A stretch of DNA of 64,000 nucleotides from Flavobacteriales bacterium. Lineage in GTDB: Bacteria > Bacteroidota > Bacteroidia > Flavobacteriales_F > PHOS-HE28. Where the stretch lies: the NCBI GenBank assembly GCA_020635675.1, contig JACJZJ010000002.1, forward strand, positions 372,001 through 436,000, read 5' to 3'. Of the stretch, positions 41,176 to 49,852 are shown in pieces. Position numbers and translations under genes: made by a program. The notes below the pieces were generated by a model, which saw nothing but the letters and a program-made list of their open reading frames with translations, did no database searches and was not told the DNA's origin. The stretch's first letter is position 1, and the number at the start of each line of letters is the position of its first letter.

Positions 41176-44112
41176 ATGGACAAGAAGATCCTCTTCGTTC
41201 TGGCCATGGCCCTTGCGACACGGACGATGGCGCAACAGCCATACGATCAGGCCAGCTATGATGCTTGGAAGGTGACGACCTACGGCGTGCAGACCGGCAC
41301 GAACACCGCTCCACCGCATGGCACCATCACGCCGGGCACCAATGGCGTGCAGAGGGGAGGGAGTGCCACCTGTGATTGCTGGCGGCAACCGGACGCCACT
41401 TACACCACGGTCGACAACAACACCCAGTGGAACGCGAGCGGGTTCCAGAACGCGGACGATGGGAGCTATGGTCCGATCGTCCTTCCGTTCCAGTTCTACC
41501 TCTACGGCACGCTCTACAACACGGTGTACATCAACATCAATGGGAACGTCAGTTTCGGCACCTACTATGGGACCTTCAGTTCGACCGGATTCCCGTTCAA
41601 CAACTATACGATGGTGGCCCCTTTCTGGGCGGACGTCGACCTGCGCGGCGGAGGTCTGGGCAACAACATCGTTCAATACAAGGTGACCCCGACGGCCCTT
41701 TTCGTGAATTGGACCAACGTGGGGTATTACTCCATGCATGTGGACAAGCTGAACACCTTCCAGCTGATCATTTCCGACGGCACCGACCCCGCCATCCCGA
41801 ATGGAGCGAATGTTTCATTCTGCTACCACGACATGCAATGGACGACCGGTGATGCTTCCTCGGGGACCAACGGATTCGGGGGAACGGCGGCCAGCGTGGG
41901 GGCCAATCAGGGGAACGGCATCGATTTCATCCAGTTCGGCCGCTTCGACCAGCCGGGGACGGTCTATGACGGCCCCTTCGGGAACAACGATGGCGTGGAC
42001 TGGTTGGACGATCAGTATTTCACCTTCTCCACCGACCTGACCACGCCCAACATTCCGCCGGTCATCAGCGGACAGTCGGTATGTGACACATTAGTGCTTT
42101 GCGCAGGCCAGACCTCCCAGATCACGGTCACGTTCCTTTCACCAGAACCGACCCAGACCACGACACCGTCGGCCTCCGGCCCGACCTTGAGCAACTTCAA
42201 TATCATCAGCAGCAATGCAGGTCTTGCAGCGGACATCACCGTCGAGATCACACCGACAGCGGCGGAGGTCGGTTACCACGACATCGTGTTCGAAGGCACG
42301 GACAACGGCTCACCCGTGATGACCTCCACGCTGAACATCGTCGTGTGGGTGCAGGTCGCGGCCAACCTTACGCCGGGTTCGCTGGACGTATGCGACAATG
42401 GTGCGGCGGTGAACATGCTCAATCTGCTGGGCGGTAACCCGCCATCCGGCGGCAACTGGGTGGACCCGAACGGCGCATCGCACACGGGCACTTTCGTGCC
42501 AGGCACCGACATCGATGGCATCTATACATACTCCATCGGCGCTGGTGGGAATTGTCCGGCCGCCGGTGATGTCACCATGACCACCTTCGGCCATGTGGAT
42601 GCCGGACAGGACATCATTCTGGCCTATTGCAGTTCGGATGGGCCGGACGACCTGTTCCTCAACATACCCGGATCACCCATGGCAGGCGGCAACTGGCATT
42701 ATCCGGACAACAGTTCCTTCTCAGGCACGCTTCAACCCGGCAGTGATCCTGCGGGTGACTATCACTACGTGGTGAGCGGATCCGGACCTTGTCCGAACGA
42801 CACCGCCACACTTTCCGTGAGCATTCCACAGGCCATGGATCCCGGTACCGACAACGCGTTGACACTTTGCGCGGACGCCGACACGCTGGACATGCTGACC
42901 GGGCTCATGGGAACACCCGATACCGGCGGTACCTGGATCGACCCGAACGGGCAACCCAGCAACGGCCTTTTCGATGCCGCGAGCGGGCTCGTTGGCAACT
43001 ACGTCTACACCGTGTCGCCGGACCAGCCTTGTCCCACGCTCTCCAGCACCCTCAACCTGGCCGTGGATCCGGAACCCAAAGCCGGTAACGATGCACCGCT
43101 GACCGTCTGTGCGGACGCCCCGAACTTCGACCTGTTCACGCTCCTTGGCGGAAGTCCGGATGCCGGGGGGCTATGGACCGATCCGCTCGATCAGGCGCAC
43201 GCGGCGATCCTCGATCCCGGCACGGACACCAGCGGCACCTATACCTACGTGGTACAGGGTGTCGGCACCTGCCAGCACCTGACGGACACCGCACATGTGC
43301 AGGTGACGATCAACAAGCTGCCCATCGTCACGTTCTTCGCCGAACCGGATTCAGGATGCGACCCGCTGGAGGTGAAGTTGATGAATACGACCGACAGCGT
43401 CAGTGTGGGCAACAGTTGTGTCTGGGACCTGGGTGACGGCGCGGTGATCAACGCCTGCGACAGTGTGGCCCATACCTACCAGGCCCCCGGATGGTATACG
43501 GTGACGCTGACGGTCACCTCACCGGAAGGGTGCATCGATCACCTAACGACCCCCGGTGTCGTCGTGGTCGATCCCGCACCACAGGCCACCTTCACTTTCT
43601 CCCCGAACCCGGGTACGGAGGGGAACGCGAACATCTTCTTCGCGGCGGACGATCCCGAAGCTGTGGCATTCCATTGGGACTTCGCCGGACTGGACTCGGC
43701 GGATGGGCGGTTCGTATACCACCAATTCGAGGATGTTCTTGGCGACAGCTATGAAGTATGCCTGAACGTGGCCGACAAGTACGGATGCGCGGACACCCTT
43801 TGCAAGGTGGTGGAGGTACTGGTGCCAACGTTCTACATGCCCAACGCCTTCACCCCGAACGGTGATGGCACCAACGACGTGCTGATGCCGGTGACCATCG
43901 GCATGGTACCGGAGGACCATCACTTCTCGGTGTACGACCGTTGGGGCCAGCTCATATTCGAAAGCACCGACCCCGCGGAGGGCTGGAACGGTGCCTTCAG
44001 GAACGGAGGAGCGATCCTCCCGCAGGGCGTATATGTCTGGCGCCTTGTGGAGCGCCCGTCCTTCGCATCCGATAAGAAAGAATGGGTCGGTCGCGTGACC
44101 CTACTGCATTGA
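41176..44112 (+). CDS. T9SS type B surface protein with nidogen-like, repeat and PKD domains
   Basis: 978 aa with a signal peptide (ILFVLAMALATRTMAQ). Residues about 85-290 form a nidogen-like (NIDO) domain: NGNVSFG, MVAPFWADVDLRG, NTFQLIISDGTDP, SFCYHDMQWTTGDAS. Then an Ig-like domain, and four copies of the 80-aa Cys-framed module starting near residues 405, 484, 565 and 644. Two PKD-type domains follow (CVWDLGDG..., FHWDFAGLD...). The tail from about residue 885 is a type B sorting domain (FYMPNAFTPNGDGTND, YDRWGQLIFES, GVYVWRLV, GRVTLLH). It is predicted to be exported by T9SS to the surface as an adhesin or matrix protein. It lies three bases behind the anti-sigma-like gene. Confidence 0.9.
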   Translation: MDKKILFVLAMALATRTMAQQPYDQASYDAWKVTTYGVQTGTNTAPPHGTITPGTNGVQRGGSATCDCWRQPDATYTTVDNNTQWNASGFQNADDGSYGPIVLPFQFYLYGTLYNTVYININGNVSFGTYYGTFSSTGFPFNNYTMVAPFWADVDLRGGGLGNNIVQYKVTPTALFVNWTNVGYYSMHVDKLNTFQLIISDGTDPAIPNGANVSFCYHDMQWTTGDASSGTNGFGGTAASVGANQGNGIDFIQFGRFDQPGTVYDGPFGNNDGVDWLDDQYFTFSTDLTTPNIPPVISGQSVCDTLVLCAGQTSQITVTFLSPEPTQTTTPSASGPTLSNFNIISSNAGLAADITVEITPTAAEVGYHDIVFEGTDNGSPVMTSTLNIVVWVQVAANLTPGSLDVCDNGAAVNMLNLLGGNPPSGGNWVDPNGASHTGTFVPGTDIDGIYTYSIGAGGNCPAAGDVTMTTFGHVDAGQDIILAYCSSDGPDDLFLNIPGSPMAGGNWHYPDNSSFSGTLQPGSDPAGDYHYVVSGSGPCPNDTATLSVSIPQAMDPGTDNALTLCADADTLDMLTGLMGTPDTGGTWIDPNGQPSNGLFDAASGLVGNYVYTVSPDQPCPTLSSTLNLAVDPEPKAGNDAPLTVCADAPNFDLFTLLGGSPDAGGLWTDPLDQAHAAILDPGTDTSGTYTYVVQGVGTCQHLTDTAHVQVTINKLPIVTFFAEPDSGCDPLEVKLMNTTDSVSVGNSCVWDLGDGAVINACDSVAHTYQAPGWYTVTLTVTSPEGCIDHLTTPGVVVVDPAPQATFTFSPNPGTEGNANIFFAADDPEAVAFHWDFAGLDSADGRFVYHQFEDVLGDSYEVCLNVADKYGCADTLCKVVEVLVPTFYMPNAFTPNGDGTNDVLMPVTIGMVPEDHHFSVYDRWGQLIFESTDPAEGWNGAFRNGGAILPQGVYVWRLVERPSFASDKKEWVGRVTLLH

Positions 44113-44131
44113 ACCTGATCACTTGGAGAAC

Positions 44132-46261
44132 GTGGACCTGAAAAGAACGATACCTGCGGTGCTGATCATGATCGGCGCCTCTTTTTGCCTGCCCCTGCGG
44201 GGGCAGCAACTGAGCTGGACCCAATACCAGCAGATGAAGGACGCCGGGGCGCTTCCCGACCATTTTACGCTGCCTGACCCGGGACATGCCGATGCGCCAC
44301 CCCTGTCCGCCGAACGCCAGCATGCTGCAGGCGCCCCGAAGGGTGGCGGCTTGCTGAACCCATGCGAATGCTGGATACAGCCCGATAGCTCGTACCAGTT
44401 GGCGATGCAGCCCAACGACGACCAGTCATCCTCGTTGATCACGCTGCCGTTCAACTTCAACCTCTATGGCGACCTGTACACCACCTGCTACATCAACAAC
44501 AACGGCAATGTCAGTTTCGTGAACCCCTACTTCACCTATTCGGCGACACCTTTCCCGACCACCGACTTCATCATGGTGGCGCCCTATTGGGCGGATGTGG
44601 ACACCCGGGGCGATGATGGTTTCGGGCTGAACGGCGGGACCGTGAAGTACAAGATCACCCCGACGGCGATGTACGTGAACTGGGACGATGTCGGCTATTA
44701 CGGACTGCACACCGACAAGAAGTGCACCTTCCAGCTGATCATCACTGATGGTACCGATCCCGTCATCGGTGTGGGCAACAACGTAAGCTTCTGTTACAAG
44801 AACATGGATTGGACGACGGGGGATGCCTCACAGGGCCAGAACGGGTTCGGAGGTATTCCCAGTACGGTCGGGGCGAACCGCGGCAATGGCGTGGATTACA
44901 TCCAGTTCGGACGGTTCGACCACCCGGGCATCGACTATGATGGCCCGTTCAACAACCCGGATGGTGTGGATTGGCTCGATGGCCAGAATTTCGTTTTCAC
45001 CACGGCCGTCAGTACACAGAACATCCCCCCGATCGCAAGCAGCAGTTTCCTGTGCGATACGGTCCGGGTCTGCACCGGTGAGCTTGTGAACATCGAGATG
45101 AACTTCATCGCCCCCGAGCAGGACCAGGTCACAGTGGCCACATCGGACGGATCCAGCATTTCCAACTACCAGGAGATCAGCAACACGAGCGGCAATATCA
45201 ACGCCACCATCATCAGCCAGTTCATCGCCCAGGTCGCGGACACCGGGTACCACACGATCACGTACACCGCCACGGACGATGGACAGCCACCTTTGACCAC
45301 CAACGTGTCCATCGTTCTGGAGATCTTCTACACCCCGGCGCAACCTCCGACGATCACGGGTGACACCGTCGCCTGTCCGGGGCAAGGCGTGGTCCTGACC
45401 GCATCCGGTGGTTTCGACTCCTACCTGTGGAGCAATGGCTATGATGGGCAGAGCGTACTGGTGGGACCGGGCACCTATACCCTGGAAGCCACCGCGGGGA
45501 TCTGTCGGCTGGCCTCGAACACGATCGTGGTCACGGAAGGTGAAACACCCATGCCGACGATCGTGGGCGCCCTTTACCAATGTGGGAACGACCCGGCGGT
45601 GCTGACAACGGACCAGCCCTATGACTCCTACGCATGGAGCACGGGCAGCACGGCCGATACGATCCTCGTTCAAACCGGTACGTACTCGGTGACCGTCACC
45701 AACGCATTGGGGTGTGAAGGCGCGTCGGCCTCCGTGGATGTCCTCACCGCTCCCCCGCCGGATGCGTTTTTCACCGTATCCCCGGGCACCCAGGTGCAGA
45801 TCGGCCAGGGCTTCCAGTTCACGGATGCCTCTACCGTATCGGGGGGCACGATCACCAATTGGTACTGGCAGTTCGATTCCGTGGCCACCAGCAACGCACA
45901 GGGTCCGGCGTTCACCTTCCCAGGGCCGGGCAATTACGCGGTCACCCTTACCGTGACCACCGCAGACGGGTGTACGGACAGTTATACCCTGATCGTGACG
46001 GTGCTCCCGGACGAGATCTTCGTCCCGAACGTGTTCAGTCCCAATGGGGACCACGTGAACGATGCGCTGACGTTCACCAACGTCCAGTATTTCCCGGGGT
46101 CGGACCTGAAGGTCTACAACCGTTGGGGGAATCTCATCTACGACAACTCGAACTACGCCAATTCCTGGGCGCCGAAGGATGTTCCCGAAGGGACCTACTT
46201 CTACATCCTGACATTGCAGAACGGCAAGAGCTACGAAGGTCATGTGACCCTGCTGCGTTGA
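44132..46261 (+). CDS. T9SS type B surface protein with nidogen-like, Ig-like and PKD domains
   Basis: 709 aa if the GTG at 44132 is used (MDLKRTIPAVLIMIGASF, a good signal peptide); the TTG at 44123 is the alternative, and no ATG is available. The N-terminal about 300 residues are a close relative of the neighbour upstream: NGNVSF, MVAPYWADVDTRG, TFQLIITDGTDPVIGVG, WTTGDASQGQNGFGG and IQFGRFDHPG. The second half differs: two Ig-like units (DSYLWSNGYDG, DSYAWSTGST), a PKD domain (NWYWQFDS) and the type B tail (IFVPNVFSPNGDHVND, YNRWGNLIYD, GHVTLLR). The 80-aa modules of its neighbour are missing. Confidence 0.9.
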   Translation: MDLKRTIPAVLIMIGASFCLPLRGQQLSWTQYQQMKDAGALPDHFTLPDPGHADAPPLSAERQHAAGAPKGGGLLNPCECWIQPDSSYQLAMQPNDDQSSSLITLPFNFNLYGDLYTTCYINNNGNVSFVNPYFTYSATPFPTTDFIMVAPYWADVDTRGDDGFGLNGGTVKYKITPTAMYVNWDDVGYYGLHTDKKCTFQLIITDGTDPVIGVGNNVSFCYKNMDWTTGDASQGQNGFGGIPSTVGANRGNGVDYIQFGRFDHPGIDYDGPFNNPDGVDWLDGQNFVFTTAVSTQNIPPIASSSFLCDTVRVCTGELVNIEMNFIAPEQDQVTVATSDGSSISNYQEISNTSGNINATIISQFIAQVADTGYHTITYTATDDGQPPLTTNVSIVLEIFYTPAQPPTITGDTVACPGQGVVLTASGGFDSYLWSNGYDGQSVLVGPGTYTLEATAGICRLASNTIVVTEGETPMPTIVGALYQCGNDPAVLTTDQPYDSYAWSTGSTADTILVQTGTYSVTVTNALGCEGASASVDVLTAPPPDAFFTVSPGTQVQIGQGFQFTDASTVSGGTITNWYWQFDSVATSNAQGPAFTFPGPGNYAVTLTVTTADGCTDSYTLIVTVLPDEIFVPNVFSPNGDHVNDALTFTNVQYFPGSDLKVYNRWGNLIYDNSNYANSWAPKDVPEGTYFYILTLQNGKSYEGHVTLLR

Positions 46262-46280
46262 CCCCTGTCCGCTCCGCTTC

Positions 46281-46314
46281 GGGAACAGGCCGCGATCGCG
46301 GCCTGTTCCCTTTT
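46281..46314 (+). terminator. Rho-independent terminator of the sigma/T9SS operon
   Basis: A perfect 13-base-pair stem (46281-46293 with 46298-46310), a GATC loop and TTTT at 46311-46314. It closes the unit that begins at 39516. Confidence 0.88.
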
Positions 46315-46332
46315 GGCCCGGCATGTCCGGGC

Positions 46333-46340
46333 TATCTTCG
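46333..46340 (+). promoter_or_regulatory. -7 box of metF
   Basis: TATCTTCG, one mismatch to TAnnTTTG, nine bases before the metF ATG. Confidence 0.5.
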
Positions 46341-46349
46341 CCAGCCGCC

Positions 46350-47303
46350 ATGAAGGTCATCGAACATCTGCGCACGGCCAAGGGCACGCTGCTTTCCTTT
46401 GAGATCCTGCCCCCTCTGAAAGGCAAGGATATCCGCTCGATCTACGAGGGCATCGATCCATTGCTTGAATTCGGCCCCAGCTTCATCAACGTGACCTACC
46501 ACCGCGAGGAGGTCATTTACAAGGAGCGAGGCCATGGCCTTTTGCAGAAAGTGCGCGTGCGCAAGAGACCCGGCACCATCGGGATATGTGCCACCATCAA
46601 GACCAAATACGACATCGACACGGTACCGCATCTCATCTGCGGTGGCTTCAGCAGGGAAGAGACCGAGGACGCCCTCATTGAGATGAACTTCCTGGGGATC
46701 GACAACGTCCTGGCGCTGCGCGGTGACCCGACCAAGGGAGAGAGCCATTTCGTGCCTGAACGTGATGGGCATGCCCACGCCGAGGACATGGTGCGGCAGA
46801 TCGCCGAACTGAACCGCGGGAAGTACCTGCACGAGGAGGAGGAGGAGGCGGCACCCACGGACCTCTGTATCGGCGCGGCCTGCTATCCCGAGAAGCATCC
46901 GGAAGCGCTGAATCTTTCCACCGACATCGCCTATCTGAAACAGAAGGTCGCCGCCGGGGCGGAATACCTCGTCACCCAGATGTTCTTCGACGCTGCGCGG
47001 TATTTCGATTTTGTCGAGCGCTGCCGGAACGAAGGCATCCATGTTCCGATCCTTCCGGGACTAAAGCCGTTGACCTCCCTGCGGCAGATCGCGTTCATAC
47101 CGAAGACCTTCCACGTCGACCTTCCCGAGCCGCTTTCCCGGGAGTTGCTCAAATGCCGCACCGACAGCGACGTTCGGAACGTCGGTATCGATTGGTGCAC
47201 GGACCAGGCAAGCCGGTTGCGCGAAGGCGGCGCACCCTGCCTCCATTTCTACACCATGGGGCGTTCCGAAGCGGTCAGACAGGTGCTCGAGCGGATCGGA
47301 TAA
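46350..47303 (+). CDS. metF: Methylenetetrahydrofolate reductase
   Basis: FAD enzyme that reduces 5,10-methylene-THF to 5-methyl-THF for methionine synthesis. 317 aa from the ATG at 46350; the frame opens nine codons upstream inside the promoter. Family blocks: LSFEILPPLKGKD (catalytic Glu, about residue 17), FINVTYH (about 45), NVLALRGDPTKGE (about 120), IGAACYPEKHPEA (about 175), YLVTQMFFD (about 208) and PILPGLKPL (about 235). A small acidic insert (HEEEEEAAP) is seen near residue 161. Confidence 0.96.
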   Translation: MKVIEHLRTAKGTLLSFEILPPLKGKDIRSIYEGIDPLLEFGPSFINVTYHREEVIYKERGHGLLQKVRVRKRPGTIGICATIKTKYDIDTVPHLICGGFSREETEDALIEMNFLGIDNVLALRGDPTKGESHFVPERDGHAHAEDMVRQIAELNRGKYLHEEEEEAAPTDLCIGAACYPEKHPEALNLSTDIAYLKQKVAAGAEYLVTQMFFDAARYFDFVERCRNEGIHVPILPGLKPLTSLRQIAFIPKTFHVDLPEPLSRELLKCRTDSDVRNVGIDWCTDQASRLREGGAPCLHFYTMGRSEAVRQVLERIG

Positions 47304-47316
47304 CGGCCCGGCGCTG

Positions 47317-47324
47317 TAATTTTC
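47317..47324 (+). promoter_or_regulatory. -7 box of the M1 aminopeptidase gene
   Basis: TAATTTTC, close to TAnnTTTG, about five bases before the ATG at 47329. Confidence 0.4.
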
Positions 47325-47328
47325 GAAT

Positions 47329-49266
47329 ATGAGAGCATCGCTCGGATTTTCCGCGCTCCTGGCATGGTCTGTCGTTGCGGCACAGGTCGGCTCCGTACCT
47401 GCGGCCACTTCGATCGCCGAACTGGAGCGCGGCGGGCGTTGGGGATGGACCATGAAGGACAATACACCCGTGACCCGTGGTTTCGACCTGACCTATGGCC
47501 GGATGGACTGGCAGGTGGATCCAGCCATCCGGGCCATCACCGGCAGGGTGACCCTCCATTTCACCGCCACACAGGACCTTGAAACGGTGGCGCTGGACCT
47601 GAGCGACACCTTGAACGTGGATAGCATCCTCTACCATGGGGGCCCTATTGCTTTCGACCATGTGCCAGGCGACATCCTCCTGGCCCACTTGCCGGCGCCC
47701 CTGTCCGCCGGTGCGTCCGACTCGCTCATGATCGCCTACCATGGCACACCGCCACAGGACGGGTTCGGCTCCTTCGTGCGCGCCGAACACAATGGCTCGC
47801 CCATCATCTGGACGCTTTCGGAACCATATGGAGCGAAGGATTGGTGGCCCTGCAAACAAGACCTGAACGACAAACTGGATTCGATCGATGCCTTCGTGAC
47901 CGTACCCTTCGGCAACAGGGTCGCAGGGAATGGGGTACTGACACGAGAAGACACAGTGAACGGTGACCTGCAGGTGCATTGGCGTCATCGCCACCCCATC
48001 GCATACTACCTCGTGGCCCTGGCGGTGACCGACTATGCCGCCTACGCGGACACCGTTGTGTTGAGCGGAGGACCCATGCCGATACTGAACTACGTGTTCC
48101 CCGAGGACCTGGCCGATGCGCAAGCCGGAACGCCGGCCACCGTGGATGAGATCCTTTTCTACAGCGGACTGTTCGGGGAATACCCCTTCTCGGACGAAAA
48201 GTACGGGCATGCACAATTCGGATGGGGCGGCGGTATGGAGCACCAGACGATGACATTCTGCGTGAACTACGGGTTCGAACTGCTGGCACACGAACTGGCA
48301 CACCAGTGGTTCGGTGACAAGGTGACCTGCGGAAGCTGGGAGGACATCTGGCTGAACGAGGGGTTCGCCACCTACCTCAGTGATCTTTGCTATGCCCAGT
48401 TCCGTCCCCTTGAGTTCCCCGGGGTCAACGCCGCCAGGATCGCCAATGTCACATCCCTGCCAGGTGGCAGTCTTCGTTGTGCCGACACCACCGACCTGAA
48501 CGTCCTGTTCAGTGGTAGGTTGTCCTACAACAAAGGGGCCCAGGTCCTGCATATGTTGCGTTGGGTCCTCGGTGATAGCGCCTTCTTTGCCGGTTGTCGC
48601 AACTACCTGGACGACCCCGATCTGGCCTATCGCAGTGCACGTACGACGGACCTGAAAGCCCATTTGGAGTCGGCCGGCGGGTTGGACCTGACACAATTCT
48701 TCCTGGATTGGTACGAGCACGAAGGCTACCCTTCCTATGTACTCGAATGGGGGCAGGACCCCGGCGGTTCCGTGGCGCTCGTCCTACATCAGAGCACTTC
48801 GCATCCCTCCGTCGGATTCTTCGCGCTTCCCGTTCCGGTGCGCTTCAGCAACGGCCAGCAGGATACGACACTGGTGTTCGATCACCAGACCGATGGGCAG
48901 GTATTCTCCGCCTGGCTGCCCTTCCAGGCCGACTCGGCACGTGTGGATCCCGATCGCTGGCTAATATCTGGACAGAACATCGCACTGCGTATTCCGATGC
49001 TCGCGTTCCAACAGGAGGACGTGGTCATTTTCCCGAACCCGGCCGTGGATGCCGTTACCGTCTACCTCGGACCGGGCAGGGCAGGCGCCGTGGAGTGGCT
49101 CCTGTCCGATGCCACCGGTCGTGTTGTGCGCAGTCGACGGACCACGTTGGTCGATCGAAGGGTGGACCTGGACCTTTCCGGACTATTGCCCGGACGCTAC
49201 GTTATTGAGGTCCGACCGAACGGAGGATATCAAGCATCGGTCCGCGGGGTCGTGGTCAAACTCTGA
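47329..49266 (+). CDS. Secreted M1 family aminopeptidase with T9SS type A sorting domain
   Basis: 645 aa, signal peptide about residues 1-18. The M1 catalytic region has GGGMEHQTMTF (about 302-312) where the family norm is GAMEN, then the zinc site HELAHQWFGD with the third ligand Glu 19 residues after the first Glu in EDIWLNEGFATYLSD (about 323-353). The C-terminal about 85 residues (VVIFPNPAVDAVTV..., LPGRYVIEVRPNGG, VVVKL) are a T9SS type A tail. It is therefore likely a cell-surface or released peptidase for peptide use. The stop lies 11 bases inside the convergent ribE. Confidence 0.92.
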   Translation: MRASLGFSALLAWSVVAAQVGSVPAATSIAELERGGRWGWTMKDNTPVTRGFDLTYGRMDWQVDPAIRAITGRVTLHFTATQDLETVALDLSDTLNVDSILYHGGPIAFDHVPGDILLAHLPAPLSAGASDSLMIAYHGTPPQDGFGSFVRAEHNGSPIIWTLSEPYGAKDWWPCKQDLNDKLDSIDAFVTVPFGNRVAGNGVLTREDTVNGDLQVHWRHRHPIAYYLVALAVTDYAAYADTVVLSGGPMPILNYVFPEDLADAQAGTPATVDEILFYSGLFGEYPFSDEKYGHAQFGWGGGMEHQTMTFCVNYGFELLAHELAHQWFGDKVTCGSWEDIWLNEGFATYLSDLCYAQFRPLEFPGVNAARIANVTSLPGGSLRCADTTDLNVLFSGRLSYNKGAQVLHMLRWVLGDSAFFAGCRNYLDDPDLAYRSARTTDLKAHLESAGGLDLTQFFLDWYEHEGYPSYVLEWGQDPGGSVALVLHQSTSHPSVGFFALPVPVRFSNGQQDTTLVFDHQTDGQVFSAWLPFQADSARVDPDRWLISGQNIALRIPMLAFQQEDVVIFPNPAVDAVTVYLGPGRAGAVEWLLSDATGRVVRSRRTTLVDRRVDLDLSGLLPGRYVIEVRPNGGYQASVRGVVVKL

Positions 49267-49852
49267 CCGGGTGTTGCATCGCTGCCGCCACGTACTTCCC
49301 GAGTATGTCGAATTCGACATTGACCCTGCCGCCGACCTTCATATCGCGGAAGATCGTATGCCCATATGTATAGGGGATGATCGCCACGGTGAAGTGGTCC
49401 GCACCGAGGTCCGCAATGGTCAGACTGACGCCATTGAGACAGATGCTCCCCTTTGACACCACCAAATGGCGCCGATCCATCGGAAGCCGGAAGGTGCATC
49501 GCCAACTGCCCCCTTCCTCCTGGATATCCAGACATTCGATGACCGCGTCGATATGGCCCTGGACCAAATGGCCATCCAACCGATCACCCGCTCTGAGGCT
49601 CCGTTCCAGATCGACCCCATCGCCGGGTTCCAGGTCTCCAAGGTTGCTGCGTCGGAGTGTTTCCTCCACGGCCGTCACCGTGTAGGTATCACCCGCAACG
49701 GCGATCACGGTCAAGCACGCTCCGTTGTGCGCAATGCTTTGATCGATGCGCAGTTCGGGTGCCATGCGGGCGCGCACCACGATGTGTCTGTTCCCGCCTT
49801 CATTCCGGCAGGAGACCACCGTGCCGACCTCCTCAACGATACCGGTGAACAT
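49256..49852 (-). CDS. ribE: Riboflavin synthase alpha chain
   Basis: Dismutation of two 6,7-dimethyl-8-ribityllumazines to riboflavin. 198 aa; the two lumazine-binding halves each begin with a version of the same motif: MFTGIVEEVGTV (residues 1-12) and GHLVQGHIDAVIEC (about 98-111). SIAHNGACLTV (about 39) and GSICLNGVSLTI (about 135) are the paired second motifs. The ATG at 49852 shares a base with the stop of the upstream surface-protein gene (TGATG), so translation is coupled. No other riboflavin gene is nearby. Confidence 0.96.
   Translation of the reverse strand: MFTGIVEEVGTVVSCRNEGGNRHIVVRARMAPELRIDQSIAHNGACLTVIAVAGDTYTVTAVEETLRRSNLGDLEPGDGVDLERSLRAGDRLDGHLVQGHIDAVIECLDIQEEGGSWRCTFRLPMDRRHLVVSKGSICLNGVSLTIADLGADHFTVAIIPYTYGHTIFRDMKVGGRVNVEFDILGKYVAAAMQHPVRV

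Noticed and set aside
41176..44112. CRISPR-like or satellite DNA repeats suggested by the 240-base period
   Set aside because: The period is at protein level (80-aa modules) with clear divergence in DNA; there are no short identical repeats with unique spacers anywhere in the window.
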